A stretch of 64,000 nt of DNA, taken from contig CAWJGS010000004.1 of assembly GCA_963842575.1 (NCBI GenBank), positions 635,177-699,176 on the forward strand, given 5' to 3'. Position numbers and translations under genes: made by a program. Positions 50,129 to 58,200 of the stretch are shown here, one piece after another (within the stretch, counting starts at the first letter, position 1; every line of letters begins with the position of its first letter). The DNA is from JACDER01 sp963842575 (lineage in GTDB: Bacteria > Actinomycetota > Thermoleophilia > Gaiellales > Gaiellaceae). The notes under the pieces were generated by a model. That model made no database searches. It saw only the letters and a program-made list of their open reading frames with translations, and was not told where the DNA came from.

Positions 50129-51762
50129 GTGTGGACAAGACCCATCCCTTCCTTGCCGGCAAGGTCGTCTCCGAGGCCTGCTACTCGGGGAACAGCAACT
50201 GTCCGAACGGATCGACGAGCCAGATCGGTTCCGGTGCAGGAGTGCCGTGCACGTACGCCGTGAGCGGATGTAGGCATGCGACGCACGTGGCGGGAATCGC
50301 AGCAGGCAAGCGCTACGCGGCCATGCCCGCGCCGCAGTACGACGGCGTCGCCCCGGACGCGAAGCTGATCTCCATCCAGGTGTTCTCGAGGTTCACGGGC
50401 GCGAACTGCGGCGGCGGCGAGGATCCCTGCGCTCTCTCGTACACGAGCGACCAGATCGCGGGCCTCGACCGCGTGTACGCGCTCCGCACCACGTACTCGA
50501 TCGCATCGGTGAACATGAGCCTGGGCGGAAGCAAGTCGACCACCGACTGCGACACCGACTCACGCAAGGCGTCCATCGACAACCTGCGTTCGGCCAACAT
50601 CGCCACGGCGATCGCGTCCGGGAACGACGGCTTCACGGACGGTGTGTCCTTCCCGGCCTGCATCTCGACCGCCATCACCGTCGGCTCGACCACCACCAGC
50701 GACGTCGTCTCGTCGTTCTCGAACTCGTCGCCCCTGGTCGAGCTGCTGGCACCGGGATCGAGCATCTCCTCTTCCGTCCCCGGCGGCGGCTTCGCGATCT
50801 TCAGCGGAACGTCGATGGCGACACCGCACGTCGCAGGCGCGTGGGCGGTGCTGAAGCAGATCACCCCGACCGCGACCGTCCCCACTGTGCTTTCGGCGCT
50901 CCAGGCGACCGGCAAGCCCATCACCGATTCACGCAACGGCGTCGTCAAACCGCGGATCCGTGTTCTGTCCGGCAGCGTGCGGCTCGCGGACACCGGGTTC
51001 CGCTTCTACGCCGCGTTCTCGCCGACCGCGGGCCTCGACGTCGCCTCGAACGGCATCGGGCTGGCGACCCGCACAGGCGGTCCGGCCTCCGGGACGATCG
51101 CGATCAGCGGCATCCCCGCGGGATCGAGCGTGGTGTTGGCAAGGCTCGTGTGGATGACCATCGGCGGACCCGATGCATCGGTCGTGTTCAAGGGCACGGC
51201 CACCGGCGGCACCCTGATCGGTGCCTCCCGTGACACGGCCTGGAACATCAACCAGGGCAATCCGAACCGCACGTACTACCGCGACATCGCCGCTTCCGTC
51301 GTGCCCGGGAACGGGAACTACTCGATCAGCGGCGTCGGTGGTGTCGGTGGGGCAGACGGACAGGGCGCGTGGCTCCTCGTGTACTACACGAACCCGGCCG
51401 TATCGCAGGTCGGCCGCGTGTACACGAAGCTGGGCGCGCTCGGCATGTGCACGTTCGGCGGCACGATGACGCATTCGTTCAGCGGGATCAGCGTCCCGAG
51501 CGCTCCGTCCAAGGTGCGCCTGCACGTCGGCATGGCCGACGGTCAGGACTTCACGGAGGATCCGATGAAGCTCGGCGCGACGGCTGTGACCGGTGCCGAC
51601 GCCTTCTACGGTGGGCTCGGGACATTCGCGGATGCGTACAGCCTCTACCTCTCTCCGGTTCACCTGCCGGCCGGGACGACCTCGATCTCGAACAGCCTGA
51701 AGATCGGAACCGACTGCCTCGCGTGGCCGTATTCCGTTCTGACCTACCGCTCGGCCAGCTAA
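49537..51762 (+). CDS. Secreted subtilisin-family (S8) serine protease
   Basis: 741 residues with GGAAAGGGAGGGAGC before the ATG. Signal peptide is about 1-30 and an I9-type propeptide about 60-180. The catalytic domain has D196 (VIAILDTGVDKTHPF), H247 (CRHATHVAGIAAG), oxyanion N363 (IASGNDGFTD) and S426 (FSGTSMATPHVAG). Arg replaces the usual Gly before the catalytic His. The C-terminal 255 residues (FRFYAAFSPTAGLDVASNGI to SVLTYRSAS) are beta-rich and not recognised; they may bind a surface. Several cysteine pairs suggest disulfides. A strong hairpin follows. Confidence 0.9.
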   Translation: MRKIHTKRFASAAAAGLIVAAVAAVGGMAAGGPDDGSTAGPAPPAVSTAPEQLPSTDFRTTNPSAADMAAAQSIARADGSVRVIVGLRVRFTPEGVLSAPAAADQVASIATARQELVAALPASGAKVNRTYEHVPYVALSLSQGALNGLLASGRAASLQVDELASPLDSVSTPLVEGEEAKTLGRTGSGRVIAILDTGVDKTHPFLAGKVVSEACYSGNSNCPNGSTSQIGSGAGVPCTYAVSGCRHATHVAGIAAGKRYAAMPAPQYDGVAPDAKLISIQVFSRFTGANCGGGEDPCALSYTSDQIAGLDRVYALRTTYSIASVNMSLGGSKSTTDCDTDSRKASIDNLRSANIATAIASGNDGFTDGVSFPACISTAITVGSTTTSDVVSSFSNSSPLVELLAPGSSISSSVPGGGFAIFSGTSMATPHVAGAWAVLKQITPTATVPTVLSALQATGKPITDSRNGVVKPRIRVLSGSVRLADTGFRFYAAFSPTAGLDVASNGIGLATRTGGPASGTIAISGIPAGSSVVLARLVWMTIGGPDASVVFKGTATGGTLIGASRDTAWNINQGNPNRTYYRDIAASVVPGNGNYSISGVGGVGGADGQGAWLLVYYTNPAVSQVGRVYTKLGALGMCTFGGTMTHSFSGISVPSAPSKVRLHVGMADGQDFTEDPMKLGATAVTGADAFYGGLGTFADAYSLYLSPVHLPAGTTSISNSLKIGTDCLAWPYSVLTYRSAS

Positions 51763-51785
51763 CGCGGGCGGAGGAGCAGTAACCG

Positions 51786-51815
51786 ACGGAGGGCCGGCAC
51801 GAGCCGGCCCTCCGT
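51786..51815 (+). terminator. Strong hairpin after the subtilisin gene
   Basis: Perfect 13-base arms ACGGAGGGCCGGC (51786-51798) and GCCGGCCCTCCGT (51803-51815) with a four-base loop, 24 bases past the stop. Followed by CTTGA, with no U-tract. Confidence 0.65.
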
Positions 51816-51865
51816 CTTGACGAGGCACAAGCGCTTGCCAGCGCAGGCTTGACATGCGCCTCGAA

Positions 51866-52084
51866 CTACGCCTCGAAGTCGGCCTGCGAATCCCACCAGC
51901 TCTCGAACTCCTGCTTGACCGCGAACGTGCCGTGGTCGGTCTCGAGCCGGCGGATCTCGCCGAGCTCACCTCGCGCCACCGCGTCACTCAGCGAGATGGC
52001 GCGCCCGAGCCCAAACGCATCTGCGAGGGTCTGAGCGCGCATCGCCCAACGTGCCGCATTTGTTGACCCAAAGGCGACGGTCAC
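51866..52084 (-). pseudogene. Phosphotransferase (APH-like) N-terminal fragment
   Basis: 72 codons. ISLSDAVARGELGEIRRLET and DHGTFAVKQEFESWW match the N-lobe of aminoglycoside/choline-kinase-like phosphotransferases, including the glycine-rich turn and the lysine. It ends at a TAG placed between two copies of TTCGAGGCG, after which the frame still reads FEAHVKPA. The C-lobe is gone. It is a decayed gene within the island. Confidence 0.55.
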
Positions 52085-52126
52085 CCCGAAGGACCTTGTG
52101 CCATCCTCCGACCCGGACGCAAAGTC

Positions 52127-52351
52127 GTGAGAACGAGCGCTGGCGACGGCGACTCCGGATCAACCCAAGTCGCTCCAGGCACGTGGACGATCCGAGAGGA
52201 AGCAGCGGCAGGGACGACTCTGTCCGACTACACGAGCTCGATCTCCTGTACGCGGAACAGCAACCCCGGCCCAACCGGGACCGGCGCCAGCCTGCAGGTG
52301 AGGCTCTCACCGGCCGACGTGCTCGTCCGCACCCTGCCGCACACTCGCTAA
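52127..52351 (+). pseudogene. Fragment of a secreted surface-repeat protein
   Basis: 74 codons. GSTQVAPGTWTIREEAAAGT, LSDYTSSISC and LQVRLSPADVLVRTLPHTR resemble the prealbumin/SpaA-like repeats of large actinobacterial surface proteins, which normally end VCTxTNTR. No signal peptide or anchor. The region 52085-52607 otherwise holds only the right attachment repeat and ACTGGCGC motifs. Confidence 0.45.
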
Positions 52352-52500
52352 ACGTCCCGCGGCATACAATCGCCAACCCGAAGGCTGGGGCTGCGAGCGT
52401 AGCCGCTAGCGTTCGACAGCCTTCTGGCGTCACTGGCGCGACACCTGGCGCATGAGCGCCGCCGAAACCACATCTTCGCTGCAACTCGTGCCATTGGCTC

Positions 52501-52548
52501 GCGGTTTCCTAAACCGCGTGCGCAAGTTCGATTCTTGCCGGGGGCATC
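52501..52548 (+). repeat. Right attachment repeat: duplicated 3' half of tRNA-Arg
   Basis: Identical to 48338-48385. Only the anticodon arm, T-arm and 3' acceptor strand are present. The 5' half is absent, so this is not a functional tRNA. Confidence 0.85.
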
Positions 52549-52607
52549 TGGCTTGTCGAAACGAAAGCGGAGGGACCCTCCCAATGACCGCGACAATTTG
52601 TCCAGCC

Positions 52608-53604
52608 TCAGACGATGCGCTCTCGGTCAGCCGCTAGCGAGAGCGCGAGTACCGCAGCGACGCTGTCGCCTTCGAGTTGAAGCGGAGTCCAGGTGTCGCC
52701 GCGGTCGCGGCTCTCCCAGAGTTGGCCGTCGGCGAGGCCGGCGAAGAGGCGACCGTCGGTGGCGAGGAGTGCGTAGGGCATCGCCGGCAGCGGGTCCGGG
52801 AGCCCGCCCGCGAGCGACTGCCAGGGTTGGCCGTCGCGCCGCCGGTAGATGCGCGCCTGCGGGATCGCGGCGACCGTGGGCAGCCAACGGGCCGGTGCTC
52901 GCCGAGACGTACCAGCAGTCGGCGTCGTCGGGATCGACCGTGACCGACCAGGCGTAGTGGCGATCGCGGCCCTCGTCGACCCGCTGCCAGGTCTCGCCCG
53001 CGTCGGTGCTCAAAGCGGTGCCGCCACCGCCGGCCTCATATGCGCGTCCCGGTGTGTGTGGGTGCCAAGCGAGCGAGTGCACGTCGGGCTGCGCGCCGGG
53101 ACGATGGTCCTGCCAGCTCTGCCCACCGTCGGTCGAGCGCATCAGCCCGCCGAGCTCGATCCCGACCAAGAGCAGGTCGGAGTCGAGCGGGCTGGGCGCG
53201 ATCCAGCGCACGTGCGACGTCCACGGCCGCGGCGGGAAACTCCAGCTCGGCCGCGACGGCAGCTCGAGCAGCGCCTCGAGCTCGCGCCAGCTCTCGCCCC
53301 GGTCCTCGCTTCGGAACAGCCGGCTCGGCTCGGTGCCCGCATACACCGCCCCATCGGCAGCGCTCACTGCGAGCGAGAAGACCCCGGGCTCGGGCAGTCC
53401 GCACTCGACCCAGCTTCGGCCGCCGTCGACGCTACGGCACACACCGCCCTTGCGCAGACCGGCATAGACGGTGTCGGGGTCGGCCGAGTCGACGGCGAGG
53501 CACTGCGCCCCGCTTCCTGACAGCGCCAGCTCGACCGTCCACGCGTCGCCCGCCTCGTCGAGCCGAACGATCCCGTCCCCGGTAGCGGCGTAGAGGCGCG
53601 CCAT
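52608..53604 (-). CDS. BNR/Asp-box beta-propeller protein (sialidase/PSII-stability-factor-like), single frameshift
   Basis: ATG at 53604 (MARLYAATGDGIVRLDEAGD). Repeated Asp-box turns are visible: CRSVDGGRSWVE, FRSEDRGESWRE, MRSTDGGQSWQD and LSTDAGETWQR. One extra base in the GGG at 52861-52863 shifts the frame. The alternative frame then reads ARIYRRRDGQPWQSLAGGLP and WESRDRGDTWTPLQ, ending at 52608. The repaired length is about 331 residues. It is probably a cytosolic or exported propeller of unknown ligand. Confidence 0.75.
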
Positions 53605-53619
53605 CAGCACAGCCTACGG

Positions 53620-53904
53620 CTACGGCACCCAGGTCTCCACCAGCGGCGTCACCTGCAGCTCGTGTGTCGCCGCGCGCGGTCCCTGCTCGGCGAGGAACAC
53701 GACTGCGTCGGCCACCTGCCGCGGGTCGGCCAGCGCCGCGGGATCGACTCCCGGCCGGCCGCCGCCGGCGTACGGCTCGATGCCCGCGTCAACGATCAGC
53801 AGCGCCACGTGGATGCCGCGGTCGCGCAGCTCGAGCGCCGCCGCCTGCGTGATCGCGCGCACGCCGAACGCGCCGGCCGCCCAGAGCCCGCGGCCGTGCA
53901 GGCT
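53620..53904 (-). pseudogene. Short-chain dehydrogenase C-terminal fragment
   Basis: The frame reads HGRGLWAAGAFGVRAITQAA, then ALELRDRGIHVALLIVDAGI and ADPRQVADAVVFLAEQ, the C-terminal third of a classical SDR. The Rossmann glycine motif and the catalytic YxxxK are missing. Coding similarity stops at about 53905, where the tRNA-end fragment begins, so the gene was cut at a recombination junction. Confidence 0.6.
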
Positions 53905-53913
53905 TTCATTTGA

Positions 53914-53938
53914 CGGGGACGACGGGATTCGAACCCGC
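53914..53938 (-). other. tRNA 3'-end fragment, probable attachment-site scar
   Basis: On the minus strand, GCGGGTTCGAATCCCGT forms a T-arm and is followed by CGTCCCCG, which fits a 3' acceptor strand. The expected 5' acceptor GGGGACG is not found in the preceding 90 bases, so no full tRNA exists here. It abuts the truncated SDR. Confidence 0.5.
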
Positions 53939-54016
53939 GGTTCACCCCCATCGAGGTCAGGCTGAAGCAGTGCCCGAATGGCAACCGCTTACGGAGATTC
54001 CGATACAACGGGTGGG

Positions 54017-55027
54017 ATGTCCTCGTCAGATGGTTTGGCCGGCTCGGATTCGCCGCGCTCGTGGCGGGGTGTCCTCGACGCCTACGCGGAGCCCCGGCTC
54101 GGTCGGAGCGTGCTCGACCTCGCGACCTCGGTGGTCCCGTATCTCGCGTTGCTCGTCGCGATGACGGTTGCGCTGCGCGTCTCGGTGTTGTTGTCGCTCG
54201 TGCTCGTCTTGCCTACCTCGGCGTTTCTGCTCCGCACGTTCATCGTGTTCCACGACTGCACGCATGGCTCGTTCATGCGCTCGCGGCGCGCGAATGACAT
54301 GTTGGGTGCCGTGTTGGGCTTGCTCGTGTGGCTGCCGTACCGCGGCTGGCAGCACGAGCATGCGGTGCACCATGCGACCGCAGGTGACCTCGACCGGCGT
54401 GGAGTGGGCGACGTCGCGACGCTGACGGTCACCGAGTACCGGGCGCTTCCTGCGCGGCGGCAGTTCTCGTACCGGCTCGTCCGCAACCCGCTCGTCATGT
54501 TCGGCCTCGGTTGGCTCCTCGTGTTCATGCTGAAGCCGCGCTTCGTGCCCCGCGGGGCACGGCGGCGCGTTCGTAACAGCGTGCTGGCGACGAACCTCAT
54601 GCTCGCACTGATCGTCGCCGCGCTCTGCCTGACCGTCGGCTGGCGCGTCTATCTGCTCGTGCAGGGGCCCGTGTTCGTCGTCAGCGGCGCAGTCGGGATC
54701 TGGCTGTTCTATGTGCAGCACCAGTTCGAAGACACCTACTGGCAGACGCACACCGACTGGCGCTACGACCACGCCGCGCTCGCGGGAAGCTCGTATCTGA
54801 AGCTGCCGGGCGTGCTGCGGTTCTTCACCGGCAACATCGGCTTCCACCACGTGCATCACCTGAGCGTCGGGATCCCGAACTACAACCTGCAAGCCGCGCA
54901 CCAGGGAACCGACCGTCTCCAGGCGGTGCCGCAACTCACGCTGCTGCAAGGGCTGCGCGCGACGAGGTTGAAGCTGTGGGACGAGCGGCGAGGCCGGCTC
55001 GTGACGTTCCGCGAGGCGCGGGCCTAA
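54017..55027 (+). CDS. Membrane fatty acid desaturase
   Basis: 336 residues from ATG at 54017; an in-frame ATG at 53978 would extend into the junction scar. The three histidine boxes are HDCTHGS, HEHAVHH and FHHVHHL, which bind the di-iron centre. TM segments (VVPYLALLVAMTVALRVSVL; LATNLMLALIVAALCLTVGW) match the four-helix membrane layout. It introduces a double bond into acyl chains or a carotenoid-like lipid; the regiochemistry cannot be told. The electron donor is not adjacent. Confidence 0.88.
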   Translation: MSSSDGLAGSDSPRSWRGVLDAYAEPRLGRSVLDLATSVVPYLALLVAMTVALRVSVLLSLVLVLPTSAFLLRTFIVFHDCTHGSFMRSRRANDMLGAVLGLLVWLPYRGWQHEHAVHHATAGDLDRRGVGDVATLTVTEYRALPARRQFSYRLVRNPLVMFGLGWLLVFMLKPRFVPRGARRRVRNSVLATNLMLALIVAALCLTVGWRVYLLVQGPVFVVSGAVGIWLFYVQHQFEDTYWQTHTDWRYDHAALAGSSYLKLPGVLRFFTGNIGFHHVHHLSVGIPNYNLQAAHQGTDRLQAVPQLTLLQGLRATRLKLWDERRGRLVTFREARA

Positions 55028-55289
55028 CCAGCGGCGCGGACTGCGTTTTCGCGGCTCAGGCGGTGGTGCAGCCGGGATAGAGCCTGTGGCGTAGCGTACG
55101 AACCTCCACCTTCGCCTTCCACGAATGAAACACCTCCGACCACTCGGCCGCTGATCCATTTGAAGTGGCTAGCGAATAGTTGCGACCTACTCACTCGCCA
55201 CGTCCGTCGTGAGCGGATAGCCGAGATGATCGGGATTCGGAAGGGCAGGACGAGCTCGGCCGGACTCGCCGCCGCCCGATTGCGAACCG
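55028..55289. other. Intergenic region with no recognised feature
   Basis: 262 bases between the desaturase stop and the pullulanase stop (tail-to-tail). Short weak inverted repeats only. No open frame resembles a protein. Confidence 0.4.
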
Positions 55290-58200
55290 CTACTGGTCCA
55301 CGAAGACCGCGGTCGTGCGTCCGGGGACGAAGAACGTCCCGTTGCCGGACGAGAACCTCGACTCGGTGACGATCTCATCGTCGGATGTCCGCTGCACCTT
55401 GGTCAGCTTGAAATGCCGGCCACGGGTATCGTCGAGCTTGAGCGCCTCGCCCTCGTCATTTGCGTTGAAGAAGACGATGATCTCTTCGGCATTTGGGTCA
55501 AGATCGGGCGCGAGGCGGTCCGAGAGCCGCATCACGATCAGTCCCGGGACCTGACTCGGGCCTCCGTTCGCGAACGACAGCCGTGCATCGACCTGAGCCG
55601 CCGTGCGCAGGCGGAACAAGGGAGAGCTCTTGCGGATCTGAAGGAGGTCGCGGAAGCGCCGCAGTGAGCGGAGAATGTCGTTCGACGTCGGGCGAAGGGC
55701 GGGGTTCGCGAGCAAGGGCTGCATGAACGGCCACTTGCTCTGGTTGCCGCTCGCGGGCGGCAGTCCCACGCCCCAGTTGTTCGACGAGTAGGTGAAGTCA
55801 AGGCGGTTGAACCAGTCGCCCGAGTCGTAGGAGTTGCTGTCGAGAGACTTCGAGCGAAGAATCTCGCTCCCGGCGTGGACGAAGGGGACGCCCTCTCCCA
55901 AGAGGACAAGCGACAAACCGACGACCTGCATCCGCACGCGGTCGGCCATCGTCGTCGCAACCGGCGCCTTCAGCTGGATCGCGTCGAACAGCGTCTCGTT
56001 GTCGTGCGCGTCCACGTAGTTGATCAGCTCCTGCGGATCGGCGGTGTAGCCGGCCTGCTGGTCGTGATAGGCCACTTGATCTGCGCGCACGAGGTTCCCT
56101 GAGCGGTCGACGAAGCTGAAGTCCTTGAGGCCGCCGGCGAGACCGACCTTGACCCAGTCGGTGCGCTCGAGGAGGTCGGTGCGCGAATCGCTCCCGGGCA
56201 TGCCGTTCGGGTCGTAGCCCAGCCCGGTCACGAAGCCCTGCACTCGAGGATCGTCGAACGGTCCGCCTCCGCGTGCCCCGTCGCGCAGGCGGTCGTTGAA
56301 CGTCCCGATGCCCGTACCGGCCATGTTCACCTGGCGCGCCTGCTCGAACTGCGCGTCGTTCGCGACCTCACCGAAGTTCCAGCCCTCGCCGTAGAGGTAG
56401 ATCGACTTTCCGTCCACGCCGTCCTTTGCGAGCGTGAGGTCGTCGAGTGCGTGGCGAACGGCGAGCAGGTTCGCCTTTGGGTGGTGGCCCATGATGTCGA
56501 AGCGGAACCCGTCGACCTTGTAGTACTTCGCCCAGGTCACGACGGAGTCGACGACCAGCTTGCCCATCATCGCGTGCTCGGGCGCGGTGTTCTCGCAGCA
56601 CGTCGAGTGCTCGACGCTGCCGTTGGCGTCGAGGCGGTGGTAGTAGCCGGGGACGGTCCGGTCGAGCACCGACTTGTCGCTTTGGCCGGACGCGTTGGTG
56701 TGGTTGTAGACGACGTCCATCACCGTGCGCAGGCCGATGTTGTTCAGCGACTGGACCATCTGTCGGAACTCGACGTTGCGGGCGCTCCCCTCTGGATTCG
56801 TCGCATAGCTGCCCTCGGGGACGGTGTAGTGCCACGGGTCGTAGCCCCAGTTGAACCCGTCGCTCCCCGCGACCGACATCACGCACGACTGCTGACTTTC
56901 GGAGTCGGGGGGGAAGCTCGACAAGTTGCACGGCGGCTGCTGCCAGCTCGACTTGTCCTCGTCGATGGTGGCGAAGTCGAACGCCGGGAGCAGATGGACG
57001 TGCGTGAGTCCGGCACTCGCAAGCGACTTCAGGTGCTTCATCCCGTTCGACGACGCGACCGTGAACGCCTTGTAGGTGCCGCGCAGGCCAGCGGGGACGG
57101 TCATGTCGTTCGCCGAGAAGTCGCGGATGTGCAGCTCGTACAGGACGATGTCCTCGGGCGCGGCGAGCGGCGGCTTGACCAGCGAGCTCCACCCCGCGGG
57201 CGCCAGCGCGGGGTCGGCGAGGTCAACGATCTGGCTCCGCTGCGAGTTCGTCGACAGCGAGAGCGAGTACGGGTCTGTGACGAGGTTCGTCTCAACCTTC
57301 ATCGTCGCCGGCTGCCACACCTCGACCTCGTAGAGGTAGTAGCGACCCTTCCACGCCGGCGTGCCGACGACGCTCCAGACGCCCGTTGCGTCGTCGCGGG
57401 TCATTGGGACGGTGTCGTACGCGGCCGCGGTCGAGCTGTCGTACAGGCGGACCCTCACGGAGTGAGCCGTCGGCGCCCACACGCGGAGCGTCGGAACGCC
57501 GCCGCTGAACGTCGGCCCAAGCCGCGCATCGTTTGCATACAGGTCGTCGAGCACGCCTGGGATCTGCACGCCGGTGGCTGTGACGAGGTTGCCGTCAGCA
57601 TCGTCGGCCGACACGGCCAACTGGCCCCGCAGCGCAGCGGGAACGCGCGCGAGGTCGGACGAGCCGATCCCGAACGCGGGCAGAGCGGACAGGTGTGGGT
57701 ACTTCGCCTTCAGCGCCGGGCTCAGCTCCTCCGGCGTGAGGTCGATCGTCTCGCCCCCAGTAATGCCGTTTGCGTCCGCGGTGAGGCCGCCGTCGCTCGC
57801 GTAGTGGAGGTGGTACGTCGCCCCTGGGCCGACGGAGCCGGGATCCCAGACGAGCGTGTCGCGCGTCAGCCAGTGCGCCTTCTCGCGCTTGAGGTTGACG
57901 TCGGCGCTTCGCCCCTGCGAGATCGTCAGGACGTGCGACTGCGAGTCGTAGGAGAAGACGACCGGCATGCCGCCGGGGGCGACGGTGAACGGGATGTTCG
58001 CGCCGTTCTGGATGCCGCCGTCGCCGTAGTTCACGTCCCAGCTCTCGTTGATCGCGGCCTTGGCCTCATAGTCGCCGGGCGGGATCGCAGCGGTGGAAAA
58101 CCGGTAGATCCCGTCGCCGTCCGGATCCTCGAGCCACGAGCGCAGGCAGTCCGGCTGCCAGTCGCCCGGACACCCGATCTCGCTCTGATAGCTGCCCGGC

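Larger units (their letters stand above)
48338..52548 (+). mobile_element. Candidate tRNA-Arg genomic island, about 4.2 kb, no integrase
   Basis: The island is bounded by the 48-base direct repeats. Inside are two copies of a subtilisin gene (one truncated), a phosphotransferase fragment and a surface-protein fragment. No recombinase or replication gene is seen, so it is either a decayed remnant or a passively mobilised cassette. Paired ACTGGCGC motifs lie just inside both ends. Confidence 0.6.

Noticed and set aside
48386..52500. Integrase or transposase gene in the island
   Set aside because: No frame carries tyrosine or serine recombinase motifs or a DDE transposase pattern.
52501..52548. 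Second functional tRNA-Arg
   Set aside because: The 5' acceptor strand and D-arm are missing upstream of 52501.
53914..54000. Complete tRNA on the minus strand
   Set aside because: Only the T-arm and 3' acceptor strand fit; no matching 5' acceptor or anticodon arm was found.
53910..54164. Open frame starting MTGTTGFEPAVHPHRG
   Set aside because: The TTGFEPA-type start is a well-known artefact of translating a tRNA 3' end, and the rest is a shadow of the desaturase gene.
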